Source of the DNA: Ciona intestinalis
Taxonomy: Eukaryota > Chordata > Ascidiacea > Phlebobranchia > Cionidae
Reading direction: 5' to 3'
DNA: 64,000 bases
NCBI RefSeq assembly: GCF_000224145.3
Contig: NC_020174.2
Location: 708,520 to 772,519 of the forward strand
Below, piece after piece: positions 48,301-57,358 of this stretch (positions within the stretch are counted from its first letter, which is position 1; the number at the start of each line of letters is the position of its first letter). The translations under genes were made by a program, and so were the position numbers. The notes beneath the pieces are model-generated. The model was not told the DNA's origin and ran no database searches. It saw only the letters and a program-made list of their open reading frames with translations.

Positions 48301-51300
48301 GGTTACGTCGAATAAAGAAACAAGATGAAAAAAATATATGGCAGGGTGGGAGAAGATGGGACACGTTTTTATTCTGTTTTCTTGTCCCATTTGGTAGTAA
48401 ACAAAGAACATTCAAACAATTGTAAAACCATTTCTCCACGATTCCCATGGACCGTTGTTAATTGCTTGAAACACGATCAGAATATTTGCAGATTATGTGC
48501 TAAAAGTTTCCCGTCTTCCCCCATAATACAGATGTAGTTCATATAAACTATCCGATACGAATATAGAAGTTAGGTTCTGGTGTGTTAAGTAAAAGATTCG
48601 CTTCTAGTACGATGTTTGTGAAATAGAACATCCGTGTTATAACATATGTTACTAAACTGAAACGTTTTGACTGTAACTTACGTAGAAACTGCAATTAACG
48701 TAGTAATTCGTAATTAAGCGGCAACGAGATGTATTAAATATGACACTAATGTTATAACTTATGACGTACTTGCCCTGTCATGAGAGGATAAATAAGTCAC
48801 ATTGTTTCTTTTCCTAACTTCAACAATTTGACAACAAAAACACAAATTCTAATCTAAATTTTTCTCACCAGATCAAATCTATCAGCGAAATTGTGTCCGA
48901 GTTAAAGAATGCTGGGCTGGAAGTTGAAAAAGGAGCTTTTAAAAGAAACTCAGTGGCTACAAAACCAACTGCACCAAGAATCAAGGTGAATAATTCTAAT
49001 ATAGTACAGTGGGGTAAGATGGATTTATTGAGCATATAATATCCCATATTTCCGAATCGTGAGGATACGGTTATATAATTCTGTAAATATTCTTTGTTTA
49101 CTACCAAACGGGACGACAAAATAGAATAAAAAAGTTCCCCATCCTCCCACCCTACTATGTCAACTTATATATTTAATACGCTTTTGAATAAAAAGGTTTA
49201 ATTAAAATACAGTTGCAGACTAACTCGCACATAAAACAGAATTAAACATGTCCCATCTTACCCCAACATATGCTGTAATTTTAACGCAAGTTTTTTTTAT
49301 AAAACATCAATTAACTTCAAAGACGAAGCCGTAAAACTACAAATGGTGTAACCGTGTCATACCAAGTTCCATGGCGTGCATCGCCGTGTATACAGGTGCC
49401 CAAACACCTTGGGAGTAATAAAACAAAAACCTTCGTAGTAGAAGCAAAGTATACTGAAGTGTCAAATCACTTAAGTATACTATGGTAGAAGCCTATTTTA
49501 CTACAAAGTTATATATATAAGAAACAACCTTGCGATTTTCATAACTGATTTAATAACCGCTGGGTTACTATATGTGTGTTTCATACGTATTTCACAACTA
49601 TATACGTTTGTGGCTGTCGCAACAACTTGACTTGTTTACACTATAGTAGTAAACTATAAACAGACGGGCTCGCTGTTTGTGTGCCACCTATGTAAATAAC
49701 TTGATATGTACCAAAACGAATATTGGCTGTAAAATGATTAATAAAAAATAGTTTTTTTTGACAGATTTAAATATTACACAGCATATATGACATAATTGTC
49801 GTCATTTTCAATCGTTTCGGTTTTAAAATTCAAAACTGTCTTTAAGAATGTCGGAAATTAAAATGGAGACATTGTTCCATGTATTTATATCGGCTCTTAT
49901 ATTTATGTTGAAGCTTTTTATGACCACGTGACCTTTAATCTTTAAATATAAGTTTAACCTTAACCACAGGAAACCACCAAAACAACACGTGTGTCTGACC
50001 CTGGACCCATACGAGCTGCAACCCCAGATGAATCGTTAGAATGGGCCACAAGTTGTGGGATAACTATTGACCCAAGTAAGCGACAAGCCTTATTTCTATA
50101 GCGGGATATGCCAATTATACAGCTATAAGCCTAACCCCAAAATATTAGTCTCAAAGACCTTAATTATATGCTACATGGGTGGGGTTTTACAGAACCACGG
50201 GATCTCAGATTAAACCAGGGTTGGCCCATTATCTCAACACCCAGGATGTTACAACTCATTAATGACCACTAAACATACACAGTATATAGTAACCCGTTGT
50301 GTTCCAGGCAAATACAAGTCAACCAACGAGACGAAGATAGTTTCCGAGGTTATTACGGAAGAAGGTAAGATATTTAGGGACGAAAAGTAAACTTATTGAA
50401 AGCAAATTATAGTTAAACCTTCGCGTTATAAACCACACTTTACATTTCGTAACTACAGTCTACACCAAACATTTTGTAAATATACAGTGCATTTTAATAT
50501 ATAGTAGACTGGGGTAAGATGGGACATCTTTTTATTCTATTTCCTCGTCCCATTTGGTAGTAAACAAAGAACATTCAAAGAATTATAAAACCTTATCCTT
50601 ACGATTGTCATATAGACCGTTGTTAATTGTTTAAAAAACGATCGGGATATTTGGATAATATGTGCTAAGGATGTCCCATCTTGCCCCACCCTACTATATA
50701 TATATTTGTAAGTACACCTGTTTTGTAACTATATCCTTCAATATTTAATTATTTTGTACAACTACACCTTGCATTTTGTAACTGTGCCGTGTATTTTTAA
50801 TCCATATACCGAACAAGTAAGCACACTGTACAAAATTGCAGAAGCAGGAATAACAGTAAACGAAGAAAGACAATCTGATGATGAATTAGAGACATCGAGG
50901 TAAATCTTATGCAAATGTAACAATAGTTTAACTTCTGCTTTGCCATTTACATAAGAATGTCCATGGCCTACTCAATACATTGAGTAGGCCATGGAATGTC
51001 TGAATTTCCATTTCTCGTGCTTTGGCGAGTTACAACGTCTGTAGATTCAGACAAAGCACAAGAAAGATGTTTGTGCGGAAAAACCCCTAGTTCGGGACAT
51101 AATCCCTGCGCTACTTTACTTTCGCGTTTGCTATGAATAGAAACGGTAACTTGATTTAATTGAGGGGGAAACAAAACTTTTATCATACTACACTTCAGTG
51201 TACTATGGTTTTACATTGTTGTTAAAGCTGGCGAAACCACTTAACAAGCGGTAGAATTGCTTTTTTCAACTAAATATGTTGTGTTTTAACTATTTAAATG

Positions 51301-54300
51301 TATGGGTGATCTGAAAATTGAACCAGAGTTGGCCCATTGTGACTTAAAATAAAATGTGTTCTATTTTCTTTTGGTTAAGGACCTGTAGCGAAGATCGTCA
51401 CCGGACACAAAAATTCGGCAAGAATTGCCAGATTATCCCAATAACATTCAAAGTACTACAGTCCATTAAGCATGTAGTATTGAGATTTAGGAGTTTGCCC
51501 TTTACCCATATCCTAAAATTGTATCAAAAACACCCTATACTGACATTTATGTGATATGCGATACTTAGTCACTAACTGGCGATTTCCGTGACTAAATGGT
51601 TAGGAATTGCTTGTGTTAAATAACCGGTATATTTTCCACAGATTATCCGTTGAAACATCAGCGAGCGGCGAAAGTTTGATTAAAGAACCAGGAGATTCAG
51701 AATATGTTGCTTTACCATCGGTTGCTGAACGAAGGTCTGTGTTCAGCAACCAAGCAAAGCCAACTCCTTCCCCACGTTTGAGTCGAAGAGTCACAAGTAC
51801 ACAACAAAGCTTTAGTGGAAGCGAGGGCGGAAATAATAAGACACGGACGGTGGAAAAGGCGGAAGTAGCTTCAGAAAAGACGGATGTAGCTTCGGATGTT
51901 TTAAGTTCAAAAGATAACGATTCTGAGTCTGATACCAGCTCTCTTGTTTCGTCACACTTGGAAACAAAGCATGGTTATGACGCAGACACTTCGACTATTA
52001 CGTCAGGTGAGTATTCTATTTAAGGGGTAGGAAGTAAAACGCCAACGAAATCCAAATGTTTAGCATTTGCACATTTGCAACATAATGAATTACGGCAGAA
52101 ATAACGTCAAATATCATAAAAGATAAAGCTCCTAACCTCTAACGCTAACCATGTAAAGTCATCATCACTTTTTAACACCGAAGTCCTTTTATATTAGATC
52201 TTGATGACGAAAGACGATCGATGACGTCGCCAGTGACGAAACCACCTCATACGTCAGAAGTTGTAATAATGGAACATTGTATTGAAACAGAAAAAGAAGA
52301 AAACGTGGAAACCGAGAAAGAAGTAAGTTAAACCGCACTCCTGTTTGTGGAAACCCCTGAAATCCTCCATGTGTTTCGGTTTCTATATTGACAACTTTTT
52401 AAGTGTGTGTTGTGTTTAAATGCGAGTTTACATTACAACATGACAGCCTATACGAAGTTACATGACAGCCTATTTATATGGTACCATTTTTATTACAGAC
52501 GTTACGGTATAAAAACTAAAACCACCTTCAGTGATAACGACATAATACCATATATGCCCACTTGTTCTATTCTATGTCATAAGGGTAAAGTTTTACGATT
52601 ATTTACACCGAGAACCCATTTACCGTTGTTAGTTGTTTAAAAACACAATCAGGATATTTGGATATAGTAGGATAGGGGAAGATGGGACACCTTTAGTATA
52701 TGATATCCAAATATCCTGATCGTGTTTTAAACAATTAACAATGGTCTATGGGAGTCGTGAGAATACGGTTTATAATTTCTTGGAAGTTCTTTGTTTACCA
52801 CCATATGGGACGAGAAAAGAGAATGAAAATGTGTCCCATCTTCCCCCACCCCACTATATTATGTGGTAAATGTGTCTCATTTTACCCTGCAGTAAACATC
52901 CAAAATGCATCGATCAGTGCTGTTTATTCTACCTTTAACATTACAATTCCCAGGTACAAAAAGTGGAAATCTCTCCCCGTGTATCTGAGATTAAATGCGC
53001 GTTCGAGTTAGACAGGTCTTCGCCTGTCCGCGGTTCGATTACTATGCGTGGAAGTCGAATGGTGATGACCGTTCAACCGGATCAAGGGACTCGGTTCCAG
53101 GTGAGCGAGTTTAGACGATCAGGATTTTGATTGGGTGATTTAAATTTAAAAAATGGTTGAAACCTAGAATTGTGTTTGGTTCACGATTTCCAAAATTTTA
53201 AAAACTGATCACGCAAATATGGTTTAGTTTAATCAGTAGTTTGCTACTAGATTAGCAGGTATTATCAATTAAATATTAAAAATAACAAAATTATATTTTA
53301 GTATCAGCTTTTTAGGCAAAAACTAACATTTAGTCTGCCATGAGGAAAGATTTAATTGGCGGCCTTCTGTTATTTTTTGCCAGGAGAGCAGTTTCTAAAA
53401 TATCTGTGATTGTGTGGTGGCAACAGAATAAATTGTTACATACGAGTTTTTAATCTAAATGACCAAGTAGATTAATGGTGGGGTAATGGGTCAAATCTTG
53501 CCTAAATCGCTCGACAAAGGACCTCTCCTATGTAGAATAGAATTTGATTGAACTAGCACTGATTTTCGCAAATTTAAAATTCCTGCTTTAGTTGCTTTAA
53601 ACAAATTTCGATGCTTATAAGGTTACACCAATTGCCAGTCCAAGCGCTAAGCGCAGATCTTACGCGCAAAAGGAGCCGATATTGAAGGTATACACCAACG
53701 AATGTTTGATTGCACACAAATTGCAGCAATTAAAACAACACCGCCGATTTAAAACCACATTTTGCATGCGAGTTTAAAACCAATAATCACATCAGCATGA
53801 ACAAAAAACAGCACAAACATTTCATTGGTTTCTCGCATGAAATCAAGCACTTATAAGCGAACGAAACTAATGTCTCGACCATTCATGTCAGCAAATTCAA
53901 GGCTAACAACCAACGTTAAGGGTTATAGATCTTCTAAAGGGTTAAAGGCCTCAGGTCATACTCAAATACAAAGCCAACATTTTAGACACCCAAACAAAAC
54001 GTATGGGACTAAGGTAAGTAGGGTGGGGAAGATGGGACACCTTTAACACATAATATCCAAATGTCTTGATCGTGTTTTAAACAATTAACAACGGTCTTTG
54101 GAAGTAGTAAGGATGCAGTTTTATAATTCTTTGAATGTTCTTTGTTTATACTACCAAATGCGACGAGAAAATAGAATGAAAATGTGTCCCACCTTCCCCC
54201 AACCTACTATATACAACCAAATAAATAGGGGCGTAATTTGGGCGTGTGGAGGTTATTGGCATTGGATTTGCTGTTATGAATCGGCACTAAACCCCAAAAA

Positions 54301-55095
54301 ACAAGTTGCACAAATTAAGTTCTGATCACCGCTAATTTCTTTCGCATGGCCACCGTTAAAAAGTGTTTTAAAGTTTAATTTGACGTAAAATTTACGCAGA
54401 ACGGGACAATTTCGCCAACCAGTGACACAGATGACACAAGAAGACGACCATTTGTATTGGACCTTTAAACATAAAGATCGCACCGTAAACATAATATGCA
54501 TATATACTGCACTTACACGCAAGTTATTTTCAAATCCATACGCAGAGTGTATTGTTTCCATTTAAATGACAGGCGTTTATATATACATAGTTCAACTATA
54601 TTTATTTGTCTTTTAGTTGCGCATATACTTTATTGCATAATATTCGCATTACACGTTAATTATTTACGCCTTAAGTGCTAAGCAGTCTAAAAATACCCGC
54701 TTTCGAATACGCAACTGGTTGCGACTTACTGTGTGTACCTCGATACCACAAAATACAACTGTCAGTTTATTCTATATATACACTGTAAACTGAAATGGTG
54801 GAAAATATATTGTCATGGTGGAAAGTACCACCATTTTAATGGACGTGGAGGGTAACTTCCACCCTTAAAGTGTTTATCTGTGTTTTCCGTTGCGACCATG
54901 GAAATTGTGAGAGGTCCTACGGCGAGGCATGACAATGCTCAGATTTAAGGCCAAAGTTGGCCCATTACCCAACGCCCCTAAAAAACTGATGTAGTCTATC
55001 TTATAACAACTTAATATTATGATATGAGATGTTAATGTTATTGCATCCATAATGTTTTGTTGGATTCCTTTTAACAGAGAAAACCAAAACGTTGA
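36374..55095 (+). CDS. Slac2/MyRIP/melanophilin-like Rab27 effector
   Basis: 33 inferred exons, all phase-consistent, 1269 residues: 36374-36483, 37627-37729, 37807-37907, 38191-38309, 38715-38768, 39472-39515, 40183-40237, 40315-40410, 40636-40727, 41204-41326, 41759-41870, 42162-42356, 42892-43097, 43737-43867, 44035-44203, 44543-44670, 44975-45040, 45137-45223, 45335-45494, 45707-45787, 45999-46112, 46454-46579, 47075-47200, 48872-48985, 49970-50075, 50308-50364, 50842-50899, 51642-52006, 52198-52322, 52954-53100, 53622-53687, 53858-54013, 55078-55095 (TGA). Residues 1-145 form a Rab-binding domain: helix LSDDEQKMILEVIQRD, zinc-finger cysteines 57, 60, 74, 77, 82, 88, 98, 101, and SADWFY matching the (S/T)GxWF motif, then FRRHGGAKIVRELY. 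The rest is acidic, Ser-rich and low-complexity, with a basic C-terminus (KRRSYAQK, RKPKR). No C2 domain, so a Slac2 rather than Slp type. Family role: links Rab27 vesicles to myosin and actin. Myosin and actin sites are not proven here. Middle and 3' exon joins are less certain than the first four. Confidence 0.82.
37410..37607 (+). mobile_element. Hairpin MITE copy in Slac2-like intron 1
   Basis: Ends tagtagggtgggggaagatg and TGTCCCATATTCCCCCACCC. It ends only about 20 bases before the exon at 37627, so its tail lies in the 3' splice region. Confidence 0.85.
38370..38550 (+). mobile_element. MITE copy in intron 4
   Basis: Starts agaagggttgggaagatggt and ends GTGTCCCATCTCTCCCACCC then tactatata. 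Confidence 0.8.
38915..39300 (+). mobile_element. Older MITE split by a younger MITE
   Basis: Outer copy: left half 38915-39016 (CACATAATGTTCAAAA, TTTAAACAATTAACAGC, ends GCGGTTATA) and right half 39210-39300 (TATAGTTCTTTGAATTTTC to CCATCTTCCCCCATAC). Between them sits a complete minus-oriented copy (39015-39212) flanked by TATA. Confidence 0.85.
39015..39212 (-). mobile_element. Younger MITE nested in another MITE
   Basis: Full copy with ends tagtagggtgggggaagata and GGTGTCCCATCTTCCCCCAC. Its insertion point in the host copy is the TTATA next to TTCTTTGAA, which shows directly the TA-rich target preference. Confidence 0.88.
39565..39740 (-). mobile_element. MITE copy in intron 6, GGGGTAAG subtype
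   Basis: Interior TCGTCCTAATTGGTAGTAAA and AATATTTACAGAATTATAA, right end GTGTTCCATCTTACCCGC; left terminus worn. Confidence 0.65.
40416..40617. promoter_or_regulatory. Phased TGACGTCA (CRE/ATF-type) array in intron 8
   Basis: TGACGTCA at 40416, 40516, 40537, 40558, 40579 and 40610, plus AGACGTCA at 40432 and TGACGTAA at 40493, all between exons at 40410 and 40636. Four successive sites are exactly 21 bases apart, within units GTTGTGACGTCAGT. TGACGTCA is the consensus for CREB/ATF bZIP dimers; 21 bp is two helical turns, which would put sites on one DNA face. It may instead be just a small tandem repeat. Binding is inference. Confidence 0.55.
41520..41620. repeat. Short dispersed repeat of the GGTAATGGGCCAA type
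   Basis: GGGTAATGACCCC, CAGGTTCGGAGG and GTAAGACCTCACCCATATA. The same order of blocks (GGTAATGGGCCAA, TGGCCTAAATCCCAGG, CATGGCGTGCATCGCCG, GACCTCACCTATATAGG) recurs, in either orientation, near 19930, 24780, 32825, 44400, 45535, 46163, 47283, 48128, 50170, 53480, 54905, 60683, 60803 and 63240. A third dispersed family of about 80-100 bp; ends not defined. Confidence 0.65.
42110..42137. mobile_element. MITE left-end fragment beside an acceptor
   Basis: tagtggggtgggggaagatg then GGAC and nothing further. It lies about 25 bases upstream of the exon at 42162. Confidence 0.6.
43236..43430 (+). mobile_element. MITE, GGGGTAAG-type subfamily, intron 13
   Basis: Contains GTTAACACATAATTTCCCATG, ATCGTGTTTTAACAGTTAAC and right end TCCCATTTTTTACCCCAC then tatactg. 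This variant keeps CCCAT where the main family has CCAAATATCC. Confidence 0.7.
43513..43710 (+). mobile_element. Hairpin MITE copy in intron 13
   Basis: Ends tatagtggagtggggaaaga and GGTGTCTCATCTTCTCCCAC then cccactgta, about 27 bases before the exon at 43737. Confidence 0.85.
44695..44890 (-). mobile_element. Hairpin MITE copy in intron 16
   Basis: Starts tatagtaaggggaaagatgg, ends GGTGTCCCATCTTTACCCTAC then cctactatata. Confidence 0.85.
46862..46930 (+). mobile_element. SINE tail fragment, intron 22
   Basis: GGCGGGCATGAGGTATAAAT and TGTTATACTCGACAGTCAG match the SINE tail and the 71-bp repeat unit. Confidence 0.5.
47452..47632 (-). mobile_element. Hairpin MITE copy in intron 23
   Basis: Ends cgtagggtggggaaagatgg and GTGTCCCATCTTCCCCCAAAG. 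Confidence 0.85.
47936..48046 (+). CDS. Internal alternative first exon of the Slac2-like gene
   Basis: ATG-started 37-codon open frame, MNKLYDCEALDWIVP to KLRKSDWFNP, ending exactly at a good donor (CCG then gtaggtat) in phase 0. The next exon (48872) starts in phase 0 (IKSISEIVSELKNAG), so the join is in frame. Joining it behind the previous exon (47200, phase 0) by the TTAG just upstream would give a stop within eight codons, so it fits only as a start exon. A product from here would have about 440 residues and lack the Rab-binding domain. Transcription is not shown by sequence. Confidence 0.5.
48341..48525 (-). mobile_element. Hairpin MITE copy downstream of the alternative exon
   Basis: Ends gcagggtgggagaagatggg and AGTTTCCCGTCTTCCCCCAT. 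Confidence 0.85.
49005..49158 (+). mobile_element. MITE, GGGGTAAG subtype, near a donor
   Basis: Starts tagtacagtggggtaagatg, about 18 bases past the donor of exon 48985. Ends TCCCCATCCTCCCACCCTAC. The middle is shortened. Confidence 0.75.
50500..50700 (-). mobile_element. Hairpin MITE copy in intron 26
   Basis: Ends tagtagactggggtaagatg and GATGTCCCATCTTGCCCCAC then cctactatata. Confidence 0.85.
50961..50994. repeat. Perfect 34-base inverted repeat
   Basis: Arms CCATGGCCTACTCAAT and its exact complement with a 2-base centre, flanked on both sides by AATGT. It lies in the intron after exon 50899. Confidence 0.9.
52661..52860 (+). mobile_element. Hairpin MITE copy in intron 29
   Basis: Ends tagtaggataggggaagatg and TGTCCCATCTTCCCCCACCC. 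A second, minus-oriented fragment (52610-52660, TTACCGTTGTTAGTTGTTT) abuts its left end. Confidence 0.88.
54015..54215 (+). mobile_element. Hairpin MITE abutting a 5' splice site
   Basis: Left terminus AGTAGGGTGGGGAAGATGGG starts within the donor of exon 54013 (AAG then gtaagtaggg). Right end TGTCCCACCTTCCCCCAACC then tactatata. The element therefore seems to supply part of the donor sequence. Confidence 0.85.
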
Positions 55096-55258
55096 AGGAA
55101 ATTAAAGAATGACCAGCAACTGCAAAACTAACCATTGCTTTTTTCTCATTGCAAACATTCCGCTTTTGTGTATATAAGTTCATTAAGTCGGTAGAAATTT
55201 AAATACTTTATAATGAAACGTATCTGTATACTGATGCGTTGTTGTTTTGCGTATCGTG

Positions 55259-55264
55259 AATAAA
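55259..55264 (+). terminator. Poly(A) signal of the Slac2-like gene
   Basis: AATAAA 164 bases after the TGA in the short last exon. Its position supports the inferred gene end. Confidence 0.55.
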
Positions 55265-55451
55265 ATGAAAAGCTTAGACTCGGCGTATTAAAACAGATAC
55301 CAGCACGTATGTGTTAAGTGCATATACTACAAACTACGTTTCACCACTTTATTTACATTAGGTAGGAAACAAATATTCCACAGAATTATCTATTCGTTTC
55401 CTCACGATACTTAAAGAGAGTTGTTAACAGTATAGTTAACCCCACAGCACT

Positions 55452-55672
55452 ATAGTAGGTTGGGGTAAGCTGAGACATTTTATTTACTCCTATTTGGTAG
55501 TAAACATAATATATTTAAAGAAGTATATAATCGTATCATACTTTGAAAGATTGTTGTTAACAGTATAGTAGAGTGGGGGAAGATGGGATACCTTTAGCTC
55601 ATAAAATTTTCTATGTTTACTACTAAATGGGACGAAATAATAGATAGAAAAGGTGTTCCATCTTCCCCCATC
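55452..55672. mobile_element. Two truncated MITEs end to end
   Basis: 55452-55560 is a minus-oriented copy missing its right end. 55561-55672 is a plus-oriented copy with both ends (tagagtgggggaagatggga, GTGTTCCATCTTCCCCCAT) but about 85 bases deleted inside. Confidence 0.75.
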
Positions 55673-56404
55673 ATGTTCGTAAATAACTCGTTATCTAATA
55701 TTCTAAAATTTACACTCATAAGAGTTTACTTCAAGACCACGAAAGTACGATAGCAGTCACTGTATCGTAAATAAATCATAAATTTGGTTAAATTTGGGGA
55801 TTGGGGAATTCTGTACATTGCAGCTTTAGCACACTCGCATGGCCGTAAAAAACTCGTTTATCTCATAGGTACACTATACAGTTTACTTAAGCCACGAAAG
55901 CCACGCACCATAGTCGTCTTTGTGTACAAAATAAATCACATTGAATAAATATTAAACAAAGTTTAAGTTTTTATACACGCCATATATCCAAACTTATAGT
56001 TGCTTTGTTTTTACAAGGAAACTGTAGTGTAAACGAATTCCATTTGTATATAGCAATGTATTCTATATGGGTAAAGCCCTTGCGGCAAGGCATTGGCTCG
56101 TCACCGTGATGCGTCACCCCTTTATATAGCGTAGTAATCCAAGCGCAGTATGGCTATATGTGTAGTGCGTGTTGTTACTTTTCAACTGAAAAGCGGGACT
56201 GGGGTATCGTAGCGAACACAAGGTGTTTTGTAATACAATATAGTTAGTTCATTGAATGAGGAAACAGATATCGATGAGGTCAATCAGGTGTATCTAATAA
56301 GCATATGCGTCATTTTGAGTTTAACGAAGGTCATATGTGTATTAGGTTTCAATGTATTTTGCTTGTTTAATTAAGCTTTAGGCAAAAAACAAATATACGT
56401 ATTT

Positions 56405-56490
56405 GTGTTGGTGTAATTCAATTGTTTAAACACGATCCGAATGTTTGTATATTATGTGTTGAAGGTATCCCGTCACCCCCACCCTACGTG
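56405..56490 (-). mobile_element. MITE right-end fragment
   Basis: CAATTGTTTAAACACGATCC to GTATCCCGTCACCCCCACCC only. Confidence 0.6.
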
Positions 56491-56694
56491 TAGTTCAAGA
56501 ACATAGGTTATTTGCATTGTTATGCTGGTTAAGGTTTGGTGTGTGTGTTTTTAGAGCAAGCGTTTCAGAACAGCGAAGGTGGTTTTTCCAACTTTTCTCC
56601 CTTTATATTCGTACCTCCTTTACAAATGTTTAGGTGAGAAACCCATGGGAAATTTGAAACACCGTGTCGCCCCCAAAACCATTTCAACTGCTGC

Positions 56695-56722
56695 ATGTGT
56701 GTGTGTGTGTGTGTGTGCGCGT
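56695..56722. repeat. (TG)n microsatellite
   Basis: About eleven TG units followed by CGCGTGCG. Confidence 0.9.
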
Positions 56723-56844
56723 GCGGTTTCCGCAACAATGGATACCCTTTAAAACAAAATTCTACCTCTATAACTTTTTCTCGAAGGCAACATTTTCCAG
56801 GACTGTGTGGCCTGTGAACATGAGTAATGGAACTACTTGAATAA

Positions 56845-57030
56845 ATGGGACAAGATGAATACCGTTAGCATATAATACCCCATATATATTATCTAATCGT
56901 GTTTTAATAAGTAACAACGCTGTTTTAGAGTTTATAAAATACGGTTAAATATTTCTGTAAACATTATTTTTTCTCTATATCGAATATGTCGTGAAAAAAA
57001 GGTTGAAAACATGGACCATCTTACCCCAAC
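56845..57030 (+). mobile_element. MITE, GGGGTAAG-type subfamily
   Basis: ACCGTTAGCATATAATACCCC, TAATCGTGTTTTAATAAG and right end GGACCATCTTACCCCAACTTA. Confidence 0.7.
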
Positions 57031-57358
57031 TTACTTTACAATACTATTTTCACTTTCAGTACGTGGTAAGGTGACTGTCAAAAATATTGGGCCGAAGATA
57101 AAAAAAAACTTAGGAAATCCCCATATAGGGTGTATAGGGTCAACTCTAGGTGCTCTGGGTGCTACAACTGTGGCGACAGTTCATGGTACTCTTTATTAGT
57201 GATACGGGGGGTTTACCACTAAAGTGATTTGAAGCGGAACTCGACACGAAACAGCCGATTAGTTCCTGATTAAGCACAAGGTGAAAGCAGTCAAACGGAG
57301 ATTAGTATTCAGAAGCAATTACAATCCACAAATCGGAATATACGACTTTTCCGAATAT

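Larger units (their letters stand above)
55096..57358. other. Spacer between the Slac2-like and LRR genes
   Basis: Holds MITE copies (55452-55672, 56405-56490, 56845-57030), a (TG)n tract and AT-rich sequence with no recognised exon. Confidence 0.5.
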
